Notes under the pieces: generated by a model | Told to the model about the DNA's origin: nothing | Database searches by the model: none | What the model saw: only the letters and a program-made list of their open reading frames with translations | NCBI RefSeq assembly: GCF_019039035.1 | Contig: NZ_JAHNZT010000036.1 | Coordinates: forward strand, 1-64,000 | Reading direction: 5' to 3' | DNA length: 64,000 nt | From: Citreicoccus inhibens | Lineage (GTDB): Bacteria > Myxococcota > Myxococcia > Myxococcales > Myxococcaceae | Program-made: the position numbers and the translations under genes | Part shown: positions 35,148 through 42,619 of the stretch, piece after piece | Numbering within the stretch: position 1 is the first letter of the stretch | How the letters are laid out: each line of letters opens with the position of its first letter

Positions 35148-35519
35148 ATGTCCGACCGCATCCAGACCTACGCCGAGTTCTGGCCGTTCTACCTGCGCGA
35201 GCACTCCCTGCCCATCACCCGCTGGCTCCACCTGCTGGGCACCAGCCTGGGCGTGGGCCTGGGCGTGACGGCCGCGGTGACGGGCCGCGCGGGCCTCGTG
35301 GGCGCCGCGTTCGTGTCCGCCTACGGCTTCGCGTGGGTGAGCCACTTCACGCTGGAGCACAACCGTCCGGCGACCTTCAAGTACCCGCTCTGGTCGTTCA
35401 TCTCGGACTTCCGCATGGCGGGCCTGATGCTCACGGGTCAGCTGGGGCCGCACCTGGAGCGCGCCAACGCGGGCGCCAACGCGGACGCGTCCGAGCGTCC
35501 CGCCGCGGCCTCGCGCTAG
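35148..35519 (+). CDS. Mpo1-like (DUF962) membrane protein
   Basis: About 123 residues from the ATG at 35,148; an upstream in-frame ATG gives an odd leader. It opens with YAEFWPFYLREHSLPITRWLHLLGTS, the typical DUF962 start with the conserved His-Ser. Two to three hydrophobic spans follow (GVGLGVTAAVTGRAGLVGAA), with HFTLEHNRPATFKYPLWS and SDFRMAGLM, also conserved. The yeast relative Mpo1 is an iron-dependent oxygenase of fatty-acid alpha-oxidation; whether this bacterial version acts the same way is unknown. The tail is alanine-rich. Confidence 0.8.
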   Translation: MSDRIQTYAEFWPFYLREHSLPITRWLHLLGTSLGVGLGVTAAVTGRAGLVGAAFVSAYGFAWVSHFTLEHNRPATFKYPLWSFISDFRMAGLMLTGQLGPHLERANAGANADASERPAAASR

Positions 35520-35545
35520 CGACACGCGTTACTCCCGCGTGTCGC
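35519..35545. terminator. Hairpin between convergent genes
   Basis: GCGACACGCG-TTACTCC-CGCGTGTCGC is a perfect 10-bp stem with a 7-base loop. It overlaps the last base of the Mpo1-like stop codon and ends 17 bases before the stop of the beta-barrel gene on the other strand. It can serve both directions. Confidence 0.65.
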
Positions 35546-35561
35546 CGTGCGGCGCGCGGGA

Positions 35562-36077
35562 TTAGAGGAACACGCTGAGCTGGATGCCCGTGGTCCCGAA
35601 CGGGATGCTGATGACGTCCGCGTTGTGGTCGAAGCGGAGCGCCAGCCCCACCGTCCCGGAGATGCTCACGTTGGGGGTGAAGAAGTACTCCGCGCCCAGC
35701 CCGCCATGCAGGGCGAAGTTCACGTCGTCATCGAAGAGGAAGTCGAAGGTCATTCCGCCCTCGACGTAGGGCCGCAGGTCGCCCGTGCGCAGGTGGTGAC
35801 GGTAGGCCGCGCCCAGCGAGAACTGCGCGTCCGCGTCGGGCTTGAGCGCGAAGGCCAGGCCCAGGTCGAGGCGCAGCGAGCCCACGTCGCTCAGGTAGTA
35901 GAAGCCGCCCACCGTCGGCAGGGCATTGATTCCCAGCGTCAGGCCCTTGGCACCCGCGGCGGGCCCATTGCTGGAGGCGCTGGCCTCCATGGGCGCATCG
36001 GCCTTCGCCGTCTCGGCGGCGGCCATCTGGAGGGGAAGCGTGGTGAGCGCGATTGCGGCGAGCATGGGGAAACGCAT
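35562..36077 (-). CDS. Small outer-membrane beta-barrel protein
   Basis: 171 residues. A signal peptide ends MAAA-ETAK. Then eight or so alternating strands are readable: LTLGINALPTVGGFYYL, SLRLDLGLAFALKPD, QFSLGAAYRHHLRTG, LRPYVEGGMTFDFLF, VNFALHGGLGAEYFF, VSISGTVGLALRF. The protein ends LSVFL. Such small eight-stranded barrels are usual in Gram-negative outer membranes, but no specific function can be read. The 5' leader carries a perfect inverted repeat at 36,101. Confidence 0.8.
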   Translation of the reverse strand: MRFPMLAAIALTTLPLQMAAAETAKADAPMEASASSNGPAAGAKGLTLGINALPTVGGFYYLSDVGSLRLDLGLAFALKPDADAQFSLGAAYRHHLRTGDLRPYVEGGMTFDFLFDDDVNFALHGGLGAEYFFTPNVSISGTVGLALRFDHNADVISIPFGTTGIQLSVFL

Positions 36078-36100
36078 GGAGTCGAAACCTCGATGGATGT

Positions 36101-36117
36101 GACAGTCAGCGACTGTC
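36101..36117. promoter_or_regulatory. Inverted repeat upstream of the beta-barrel gene
   Basis: GACAGTC-AGC-GACTGTC is a perfect 7-bp inverted repeat, 24 bases before the beta-barrel start on the minus strand. It could be an operator or a short RNA hairpin controlling translation. No regulator gene adjoins. Confidence 0.4.
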
Positions 36118-36324
36118 GAGCCAACTGGGCCTTATATCCCGGTCTCTCCTGAGCGCTTCTTTTTAACTGGAACGCTGACTGCTCATTCAAGTCCCTGGGA
36201 AGCGATTTCGCGCGTTGGGCGGATGTTGATGAGGGGATGGGGGACATGGCCTGTTCTGGCTGAGTGACACTCTTCTTCTCCCGAGGTGTTCCCTATCGGG
36301 CGAAAGGCCCGGAGGGTGTGCACC

Positions 36325-37692
36325 ATGGGGTCCTTGCAGAAGTTCATCGGGTTGATCAGTGCCTTGGCATTGGGAGGGTTGGCGCAAGCCGCGCCACCCA
36401 ACGGTAAAGAACTCTTTCTGAAGCCTTTTCCAGGGACGAACGGGCGCTCGTGCGCGACCTGCCACGTCCTGGAAGAGGAGACGGTCCTGACACCTCAGCA
36501 CGTGGAGGCGCTGTGGGCCCAGTCTCCGACGGATCCCTTGTTCAATCGGTTGGATGCGGATGATCCAAGCGCGGCGATCCTCACCTACTCCCACCTCAAG
36601 AAGGGCCTCGTGCGGGTCACCTTGCCGGTCCCCGCGAACATGGATGTCATTGATGCGGCAGGGAACGTCATCACGCCGGCGAACCGGAAGATCTCCGTCT
36701 GGCGCGGGGTGCCGAGCGTCCGGGACACGGCCATCCTGGGGCCCTACCAGTACGACGGGCGCGAGGCGTCGCTCCAATCGCAGGCCCAGTCAGCCATCCT
36801 GAGCCACAGCGAGGGCAGCCTCGTCTCGCCGGAGGAGCTGGATGCCATTGCGATCGCGGAGCGCGACGACTTCACGTCAGACCGCGCGCGGTTCGTCTCG
36901 AACCTGTTCGACTGGGGCGTCCCGCTGGCGTTCATTCCGGATCCCGAGCGCTTCATGTGGCTCACCCCGCAGGAGCAGCGCGGGCGGGACGTGTACACGA
37001 CCGCCTGCGAGGGCTGCCATGGCGGGAGCACGAAGAACCGCATCGTCAACCGCGCCGTCCACGACGCGGCGTTCCTCGCCCTCAAGCCCAACGGCACGGT
37101 CATCTTCACGGTGGATCCGCAGAAGGGGCCAGTGCTTCAGCGGGTGCCGCGCCCGAACGACGAGTTCCTGAACGTGGGCTTCACGTTCTTGAGCTACCTG
37201 GGGCAGGTGGGCCAGCTGCCCATGTACAACTCGGACGTGCAGCTGCCGCGCTACCGCTTCCGGTTCTACACGGACGGCACGCGGCAGCACGCCGTCACCG
37301 AGCTGCCGCCCGTCCCGGTCACCGTGAGCGGGGATCCGCTCGATCCCCGGTCCGCGTTGGATTCGAACGGCTTCCCCATCGTGGGACCCAATGGCGCGCC
37401 GCAGCTCTTCACGACGGACCCGGGCCGCGCGCTCATCACGGGAGACCCGGCGGACTTCGAGGCCTTTGACATTCCCTCGCTGCGAGGCGTGGCGAAGACG
37501 GCGCCGTACTTCCATGACAACAGCAACGCGACGCTGGTGGACGTGGTGAATACCTACAGCCGGCTCATCCTGCCGTTCCTGCCGGACATGCACCTGCCAG
37601 CCGTCCACCCGCCCGAGGACGCGCAAGGCTTCCCCGAGTCCCTCACGCCCGCTCAGAAGCAGGACCTCCTGGCGTTCCTGAATCGCCTGTGA
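36325..37692 (+). CDS. Di-haem cytochrome c peroxidase-like protein
   Basis: About 455 residues. The ATG at 36,325 follows GGAGG and gives a signal peptide ending AQAAPP. Two haem c sites are visible: CATCH near residue 50 and CEGCH near 233. FDIPSLRGVAKTAPYFHDN, found in the C-terminal domain of MauG/cytochrome c peroxidases, is also present, as is a final FPESLTPAQKQDLLAFLN. It is periplasmic. A catalytic peroxidase cannot be told from a MauG-like oxidase. A 17-bp hairpin directly follows it, so it is its own transcript. Confidence 0.85.
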   Translation: MGSLQKFIGLISALALGGLAQAAPPNGKELFLKPFPGTNGRSCATCHVLEEETVLTPQHVEALWAQSPTDPLFNRLDADDPSAAILTYSHLKKGLVRVTLPVPANMDVIDAAGNVITPANRKISVWRGVPSVRDTAILGPYQYDGREASLQSQAQSAILSHSEGSLVSPEELDAIAIAERDDFTSDRARFVSNLFDWGVPLAFIPDPERFMWLTPQEQRGRDVYTTACEGCHGGSTKNRIVNRAVHDAAFLALKPNGTVIFTVDPQKGPVLQRVPRPNDEFLNVGFTFLSYLGQVGQLPMYNSDVQLPRYRFRFYTDGTRQHAVTELPPVPVTVSGDPLDPRSALDSNGFPIVGPNGAPQLFTTDPGRALITGDPADFEAFDIPSLRGVAKTAPYFHDNSNATLVDVVNTYSRLILPFLPDMHLPAVHPPEDAQGFPESLTPAQKQDLLAFLNRL

Positions 37693-37697
37693 GGCAC

Positions 37698-37739
37698 GGG
37701 GCGCCGCGCGAGGTGACAGGAGACCTCGCGCGGCGCCCC
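37698..37739 (+). terminator. Very strong hairpin terminator after the cytochrome gene
   Basis: A perfect 17-bp stem with an 8-base loop starts 6 bases after the stop codon; the arms begin GGGGCGCCGCGCG and end CGCGCGGCGCCCC. There is no T-run, which is common in high-GC genomes. Confidence 0.8.
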
Positions 37740-37858
37740 CGCGGTCTCCGCTTCTCCACCCAACGGCCAGGGAGGATGCGTGGGTGCGGGGCCCTCGGGC
37801 GATGCTCGCCTTCGCACGCGCGCCGCGGTCCGCGCGCGCATCTGGCCGGAGGAATCCG

Positions 37859-38207
37859 ATGAGGGGGGATGTTCGCTGCGCTCGCATCGTGGCGCTGTGT
37901 TGGTGCAGCGGGGCTTGGAAAATCCCATCGCCCGCGGAGCTGACGGCTGACCTCTCCCAACTCGAAGGGGTATCTCCATGAACGGCCCCGGGCCATCGCC
38001 GCGCTGCGAGAGCTGCTCCTCGCCCCGCCCCAACCGGTGGACCGGGCGCTGAAGTTGGTTCCGGCGGCGGATGCCTGCCTCGCCCGGGTCCTGTGGACCT
38101 TGGGGCGATTGGGTCACCTGCGCGAGGTGGGTGATTCGCGAGCAGGGCGGATGAAGCAGGGCGGGAGTCCTCGCGCGAGGCTTCTCCCGCCCCCAAGCCT
38201 CAGGTGA
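37859..38207 (+). pseudogene. Frameshifted remnant of an unrecognised gene
   Basis: An ATG at 37,859 with GGAGG six to seven bases upstream opens a frame that reads AWKIPSPAELTADLSQLEG and stops at 37,981. Right there a second frame without a start reads LHERPRAIAALRELLLAPP, then VDRALKLVPAADACLARVLW and TLGRLGHLREV, until TGA at 38,205-38,207. Both segments look like real helical protein and would join across one frameshift near 37,975. I do not recognise the family. A sequencing error could give the same picture. Confidence 0.4.
38159..38192. terminator. Compound hairpin before the lipoprotein gene end
   Basis: GGGCGGGAG/CTCCCGCCC make a 9-bp stem enclosing the self-complementary CCTCGCGCGAGG. 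It lies 37 bases past the stop of the minus-strand lipoprotein and at the end of the frameshifted remnant, so it may end both. No T-run. Confidence 0.5.
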
Positions 38208-38228
38208 CCCGAGGTGCGAGGCAAGGCG

Positions 38229-38840
38229 TCACGGGGACGCGGCGACGGTCGGCGGCGTGGTGCTGGTGAAGAAGTCCGGGAAGCTCGCGATGTAGTGGTT
38301 CCCGCTGCCGCTCTCTCCCAAGATGACGCCGGTCTTCGAGCCCGAGACGGTGACGGTGGTGCCGTCCGCGGCAATCGCCACGTTCTCCGACGAGATGTTG
38401 CCCGCCCCCAGGTAGACGCCCAGGCTGTTGCTCCGGATGACGGTCAGCGTTGCCGGGTCCACCTGGTGCACGTTGACGGTAATGGGCGCGCTGCCGCTGC
38501 TGCTCGACTTCAGGGTGTAGCTCGCGGCGAGTCCCAGCGCGTTCCCTGCCACGGACCGCGTCGGCTCATAGACGACGGACGTCCCCAGGATCACGCTGCC
38601 AGTGCCATACGCACACGTCGGGATGGGCTGGCGGAAGAGCTTGACGTCATAGACCGTGGGCGTCACGTTCGGCTGCGGGTATGCGGAGATGCTGTAGATG
38701 CATCCGTTCAGCGAGACGGATGAGAGCGCGGACTCTTGCTGCGCCAGCACGTCGTCCTGCCCAGACACCCTGTCTCCTCCGCCGCAGGCAGGGAAGAGAA
38801 CAGCAGCACAAAGACAGACAGCCCGTTTGAAGAATCGCAT
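38229..38840 (-). CDS. Hypothetical lipoprotein
   Basis: About 203 residues from the ATG at 38,840, which follows AAGGAG. The signal peptide has lipobox FPAC near residue 18. The mature part begins GGGDRVSGQDDVLAQQESAL and continues with beta-strand-like, serine/threonine-rich sequence (GCIYSISAYPQPNVTPTVYD, LGLAASYTLKSSSSGSAPIT). Two cysteines remain after the lipobox. No known domain. It is a single gene with about 450 empty bases upstream. The beginning of the mature part resembles other myxobacterial surface lipoproteins with an acidic Gln-rich start. Confidence 0.65.
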   Translation of the reverse strand: MRFFKRAVCLCAAVLFPACGGGDRVSGQDDVLAQQESALSSVSLNGCIYSISAYPQPNVTPTVYDVKLFRQPIPTCAYGTGSVILGTSVVYEPTRSVAGNALGLAASYTLKSSSSGSAPITVNVHQVDPATLTVIRSNSLGVYLGAGNISSENVAIAADGTTVTVSGSKTGVILGESGSGNHYIASFPDFFTSTTPPTVAASP

Positions 38841-39290
38841 TGTGCAATAGCTCCTTGGCTCGCGGGAAGCGCAGGGAAAGTAGCAGTAGCGCGATTTTCT
38901 TCGTGAACAATCTACACGCATCCACCCGGGGGCGTTGATGACCCCATCGGAGAAATGCTGCCGTGCAGCGCGGGAGGTGAGGTGCGACTTTGTTCTCGTG
39001 TGTGGCCCAAGCGCCTGGAGGCGCATCCCACGGTGGGGCGGCTGCCTGGAGTTGCTTCCGGTCCCTGAGGCGCGGTGCTGGCTCCGCGTCTCGTGAGGGC
39101 GGGGTGCGCTTTCGTTCGTGGGAGCGGGCTGTTATGGGCGCGCGAGGCTGGCGGACGCCCCGTCGTCACGCTCGGAAGGCTCCCCGTCCATTGGGCCCCA
39201 CGCAGAGGCGTCCCCGGGTCGCCTGTTCATCGTGGGGGCCCTGCTGTTCGTCGCGCCATGCAAGCCGCGGCCCGGAGCCTCGCGCGTGCA
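38841..39290. other. Gene-free stretch upstream of the hypothetical lipoprotein
   Basis: About 450 bases between the lipoprotein start and the reductase stop. The part next to the lipoprotein is relatively AT-rich and presumably holds its promoter. No clear palindrome, RNA gene or coding frame was seen. Confidence 0.5.
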
Positions 39291-40325
39291 TCAGCCGGGG
39301 GTGACGTCCACCACGAGCTTGCCGAAGTTGCGGCCCTCGAGCATGCCGATGAACGCGGTCGGCGCGTGCTCCAGTCCGGTGACGTGGTCCTCGCGCAGCT
39401 TCACCTTGCCCGCGTCGACCCAGGCGCCCATGTCGCGACGGAAGGGCTCGAAGCGATCGGCGTAGTGGTCGAGGATGATGAAGCCCTGCATGCGGATGCG
39501 CTTCTGCAGCACCTTGGCGAGCAGCAGGGGCAGCTGGTTCGGTCCGGACGGCAGGTTCTCCTCGTTGTAGTGCGAGATGAACCCGCAGACCGGTACGCGC
39601 GCCCCGATGTTGAGCAAGGGCAGCACGGCATCGAACACCGCGCCGCCGACGTTCTCGAAGTAGACGTCGATACCTTTGGGGCACGCCTCGGCGAGGCGCT
39701 CGGCCAGCCGTGGCTCTCTCCGGTCCAGGCAGACATCGAAGCCGAGTTCCTCGACCGCGAAGCGGCGCTTGTCGTCACCGCCGACGATGCCGACCACGCG
39801 CGCGCCCTTCATCTTGGCGAGCTGTCCGACCACGCTGCCCACCGCGCCGGTCGCCGCGGCCACGACCACTGTCTCGCCCGGCTTGGGCTGCCCGATGTCG
39901 AGCAGGCCGACATAGGCGGTGAACCCCGGCATGCCCAACCCACCGAGGGCCAGCGAAGGCCGCGCCATCTCGCCGAGCGGGAGCAGGTCCTGTCCTCCGG
40001 ACACCGCGTAGTCCTGCCAGCCCGCGTTGCCGAGCACCAGGTCGCCCTCGCGGAACTTCGGGTTTCGGGACGAGATGATCCGATTGATGGTGCCGCCCAC
40101 CATGGGCGCTCCCACTTCAACTGGCGGGGCGTAACCCGGCCCCACTTCGTCCACCAGGTTGCGCATGTACGGGTCGAGCGAGAGGGATAGCGTGCGCAGC
40201 AGCACCTCTCCTTCGCCTGGAGTCGGGATGGCGGTCTCTTCGATGCGGAAGTCCCGTGGGGTGGGTTGGCCTCGCGGGCGAGAGGCGAGGACGATGCGGC
40301 GGTTGACGCCTTCCTTGGACGGCAT
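39291..40325 (-). CDS. NADP-dependent medium-chain reductase (curA/leukotriene-B4-dehydrogenase type)
   Basis: About 344 residues from the ATG at 40,325; a start eight codons upstream is possible. The zinc-free MDR family is marked by RRIVLASRPRGQPTPRDF at the start, LSLDPYMRNLV, NADP-binding VVVAAATGAVGSVVGQLAKM, VYFENVGGAVFDAVLPLL and GFIILDHYADRF. These motifs are those of 2-alkenal/leukotriene B4 reductases. Cytoplasmic. It reduces activated carbon-carbon double bonds; natural substrate unknown. A single gene with no close neighbours on its strand. Confidence 0.88.
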   Translation of the reverse strand: MPSKEGVNRRIVLASRPRGQPTPRDFRIEETAIPTPGEGEVLLRTLSLSLDPYMRNLVDEVGPGYAPPVEVGAPMVGGTINRIISSRNPKFREGDLVLGNAGWQDYAVSGGQDLLPLGEMARPSLALGGLGMPGFTAYVGLLDIGQPKPGETVVVAAATGAVGSVVGQLAKMKGARVVGIVGGDDKRRFAVEELGFDVCLDRREPRLAERLAEACPKGIDVYFENVGGAVFDAVLPLLNIGARVPVCGFISHYNEENLPSGPNQLPLLLAKVLQKRIRMQGFIILDHYADRFEPFRRDMGAWVDAGKVKLREDHVTGLEHAPTAFIGMLEGRNFGKLVVDVTPG

Positions 40326-40499
40326 GCGCGGACTCCAATGGAGGGGCACGTTCGGCGGGACGCCTTGCGCTCCGGTGATTTCGAGCGAGCGTCGAGGTGC
40401 CGAACGCGGCGCCCCATCACTAATCAGCCCGTCATGGAGTCCGCCGGAGAAACGACTCGGGAATGAGGGGTTCGGGACCTGGCGCGGTCACCCTCGCCT

Positions 40500-41903
40500 T
40501 CATCCCGGTGGAGCAGCTGGGGCGCGCGGGCCTTCGATGATGACGCGCAGTCCTCGGGGCTCGTTGACGGCGAAGGAGAGTTCCAGGCCGGCGCGCAGGC
40601 ACAGCTCCCGGACGATGGCCACGCCCAGGCCGCTGCCTCGCGGATCTCTTTGACGGGCCTCACTGGCTCGGAAGAGGCGCTCGCCCAGGCGACCCAGGTC
40701 TTCGGGAGGGACTCCGGGGCCGTCATCCAGGACCGTGAGCCGGAAGCGCTCGGCGCCCACGGGCTCCAGCAGCGCCACCACGTGTCCTCCCGGATCCCCG
40801 TGTGCCACGGCGTTGTGGAGCAGGTTGCTGACCGCCTGCTCCAACATCGTGGGATGGCAGCGCACCCACAGCGGGGTGTCGGGATGGGCCGCGTCCATGG
40901 CCACGTCCTTGCGGCGGGCGAGCAATCCCAGACGTCGCACCACGCGCTCCACCAACATCCCCAATTCCGCGCGCGGCTCGCCCTCCAGCGGATCCACCCC
41001 CTCGCCGAGCTGACACGCGAGCCGCAAGTTATCCACGAGCGCCGCCAGGTACACGGTGTCCTCGATGCCACGCACCAGCAGGGGCGACAGCTCCGCGGCC
41101 GGCGCGGTGGTAGCCAACTCCAGCGCGAGCTGGAGCGAGGCGATGGGCGTCTTGAGGTCGTGCGCCACATCCGAGAGGAATCGCTCCAGCGCCTGCTTCT
41201 GCGCCTCGATGCGCCCGGCATCCGAGCGCACCCGTGCGTGGGCCGCGTCCAGCACGCGGGACAGGTCACCCAGCTCGTCCGCCGAGGTGTCTCGGGTGGA
41301 GTGATACGCCGTGCTCCCAATGGCCCCGGTGGAACCGTGCAGTCGCCGCAGTCGCCGCAGCAGCGGGTAGATGACGAAGGCGGTGGACAGCGCCGCGGCC
41401 AGCGTCGTGAAGGTGAGCGCCGCGAGCAGCAGCCGCCGCAGTCCCTGCGCGCGGTTGACGAGGCGCGGCCAGTGATACTCCAAGAGACTGCACGGCCCCG
41501 AGTCCGCCACGCGGATGAGCAGCGCGCCCGCCCAGGGCGTGTTGTGGCCATCTTCCCGGAGCGGGACGTAGACCTCGAAGGGTTGGGGGTCGCCCTCTCG
41601 CAGCTTCTGCACGAGTGACTCGGCGGGGGCGGGCCGTGAGTTCGGCTGGGTGAGCACGCGGTGCGCGTCGTAGGCGACCACCGTGAGCCCTTGTGTCAGG
41701 ACGTGGCTCCAGCCGTCGGGGGCGGCGCGGCAGGCCTCGCCATGCAGTTGGAGGACGCTGTCGGTGAAGACCTGGGCGCTCAGCCGCGTGGTGATTTCAA
41801 TCGCCTTGTGGAACGTGAAGTACGCCGTGGCGAGCGTGGCGAACATCCCCAGCAGCACCGAGGCGAGCGCGGTGCGCCACGCCAGCCCGCTCCACAGCTT
41901 CAT
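40500..41903 (-). CDS. Two-component sensor histidine kinase
   Basis: 467 residues. Two membrane spans (about 10-30 and 160-180) bracket an extracytoplasmic sensor of about 125 residues with two cysteines. A HAMP-like linker follows. The phosphoacceptor His is in FLSDVAHDLKTPIASLQ near residue 247. The catalytic domain has N-box NLLHNAVAHG and a GPGVPPEDLG loop, then RGSGLGVAIV. The response regulator lies just upstream with a 4-base overlap, so they form an operon and a cognate pair. The signal is unknown. It reads away from the IPT protein. Confidence 0.9.
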   Translation of the reverse strand: MKLWSGLAWRTALASVLLGMFATLATAYFTFHKAIEITTRLSAQVFTDSVLQLHGEACRAAPDGWSHVLTQGLTVVAYDAHRVLTQPNSRPAPAESLVQKLREGDPQPFEVYVPLREDGHNTPWAGALLIRVADSGPCSLLEYHWPRLVNRAQGLRRLLLAALTFTTLAAALSTAFVIYPLLRRLRRLHGSTGAIGSTAYHSTRDTSADELGDLSRVLDAAHARVRSDAGRIEAQKQALERFLSDVAHDLKTPIASLQLALELATTAPAAELSPLLVRGIEDTVYLAALVDNLRLACQLGEGVDPLEGEPRAELGMLVERVVRRLGLLARRKDVAMDAAHPDTPLWVRCHPTMLEQAVSNLLHNAVAHGDPGGHVVALLEPVGAERFRLTVLDDGPGVPPEDLGRLGERLFRASEARQRDPRGSGLGVAIVRELCLRAGLELSFAVNEPRGLRVIIEGPRAPAAPPG

Positions 41904-42586
41904 GGCGCGTCCTCCGGCTCGAAGCGATAGCCGATGCCCCAGGCGGTGCGCACGCTCGCGCCCGCGGGGCCCAACTTCTTCCGGATGCGCGCCACATGCG
42001 AGTCCACCGTTCGCGCGTCGCGCTCTTCATTGAGCGGCAAGGCTTGCTCGGCGATCTGCTCCCGGGTGAGCGCGCGACCCGGGCGCTCCACCAGGTACAG
42101 CAGCACATCCAGTTCGTTGCGCGTGAAGGACACCGGGCCCACGCCCTCGCGGCTGACCGTGCGCGCGTCCAGGTCGATGCTCACGTCTGACCAAGTCCGC
42201 TTGCGCCGGGTGGCCTCGTCCGGGATGCGCAGCCGCGCCTTGATGCGCGCGAGGAGTTCTTCCATCCAGAACGGCTTGGCCAGGTAGTCCACCGCGCCGA
42301 GCCCGAAGGAGCGCAGCCGCGCCTCCAATTCCTGTCGCGCGGTGAGGACGAGGATGGGGACTCGGAGACGGCCCTGCCAGGCCTGGAGCAGCTCGAAGCC
42401 ATCCAGGCCCGGCAGGTTGAGGTCCAGCACCACCAGGACAGGGCGCTCGCGCTCCGCTGCCTCCAGGGCGAGGCGCCCGTCGGTGACGAGCGACACCTGG
42501 AAGCCCGCGAGCTTCAGCCCGCGCACGATGCTGGCGGCGATGGGAGGATCGTCCTCGATGACCAGGATGGGGCCCTGCATGTCCAT
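41900..42586 (-). CDS. OmpR/PhoB-family response regulator
   Basis: About 228 residues. The receiver domain has ILVIEDDPPIAASIVRGL with the acidic pair, the phosphoacceptor Asp in VVLDLNLPGLDGFELL (about residue 55), and the Thr/Lys switch positions in ILVLTARQ and YLAKPF. The C-terminal winged helix shows SFTRNELDVLLYLVERPG and ARTVDSHVARIRKKL. It overlaps the kinase start by 4 bases. It probably activates its own operon or nearby genes; no target site is identified. Confidence 0.92.
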   Translation of the reverse strand: MDMQGPILVIEDDPPIAASIVRGLKLAGFQVSLVTDGRLALEAAERERPVLVVLDLNLPGLDGFELLQAWQGRLRVPILVLTARQELEARLRSFGLGAVDYLAKPFWMEELLARIKARLRIPDEATRRKRTWSDVSIDLDARTVSREGVGPVSFTRNELDVLLYLVERPGRALTREQIAEQALPLNEERDARTVDSHVARIRKKLGPAGASVRTAWGIGYRFEPEDAP

Positions 42587-42619
42587 GGGGACGACCTTCC
42601 TCGGTTCAGGCTTACGAGC

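Noticed and set aside
39075-40190. Plus-strand frame opposite the reductase
   Set aside because: Shadow of the minus-strand MDR gene; no domain and highly basic composition.
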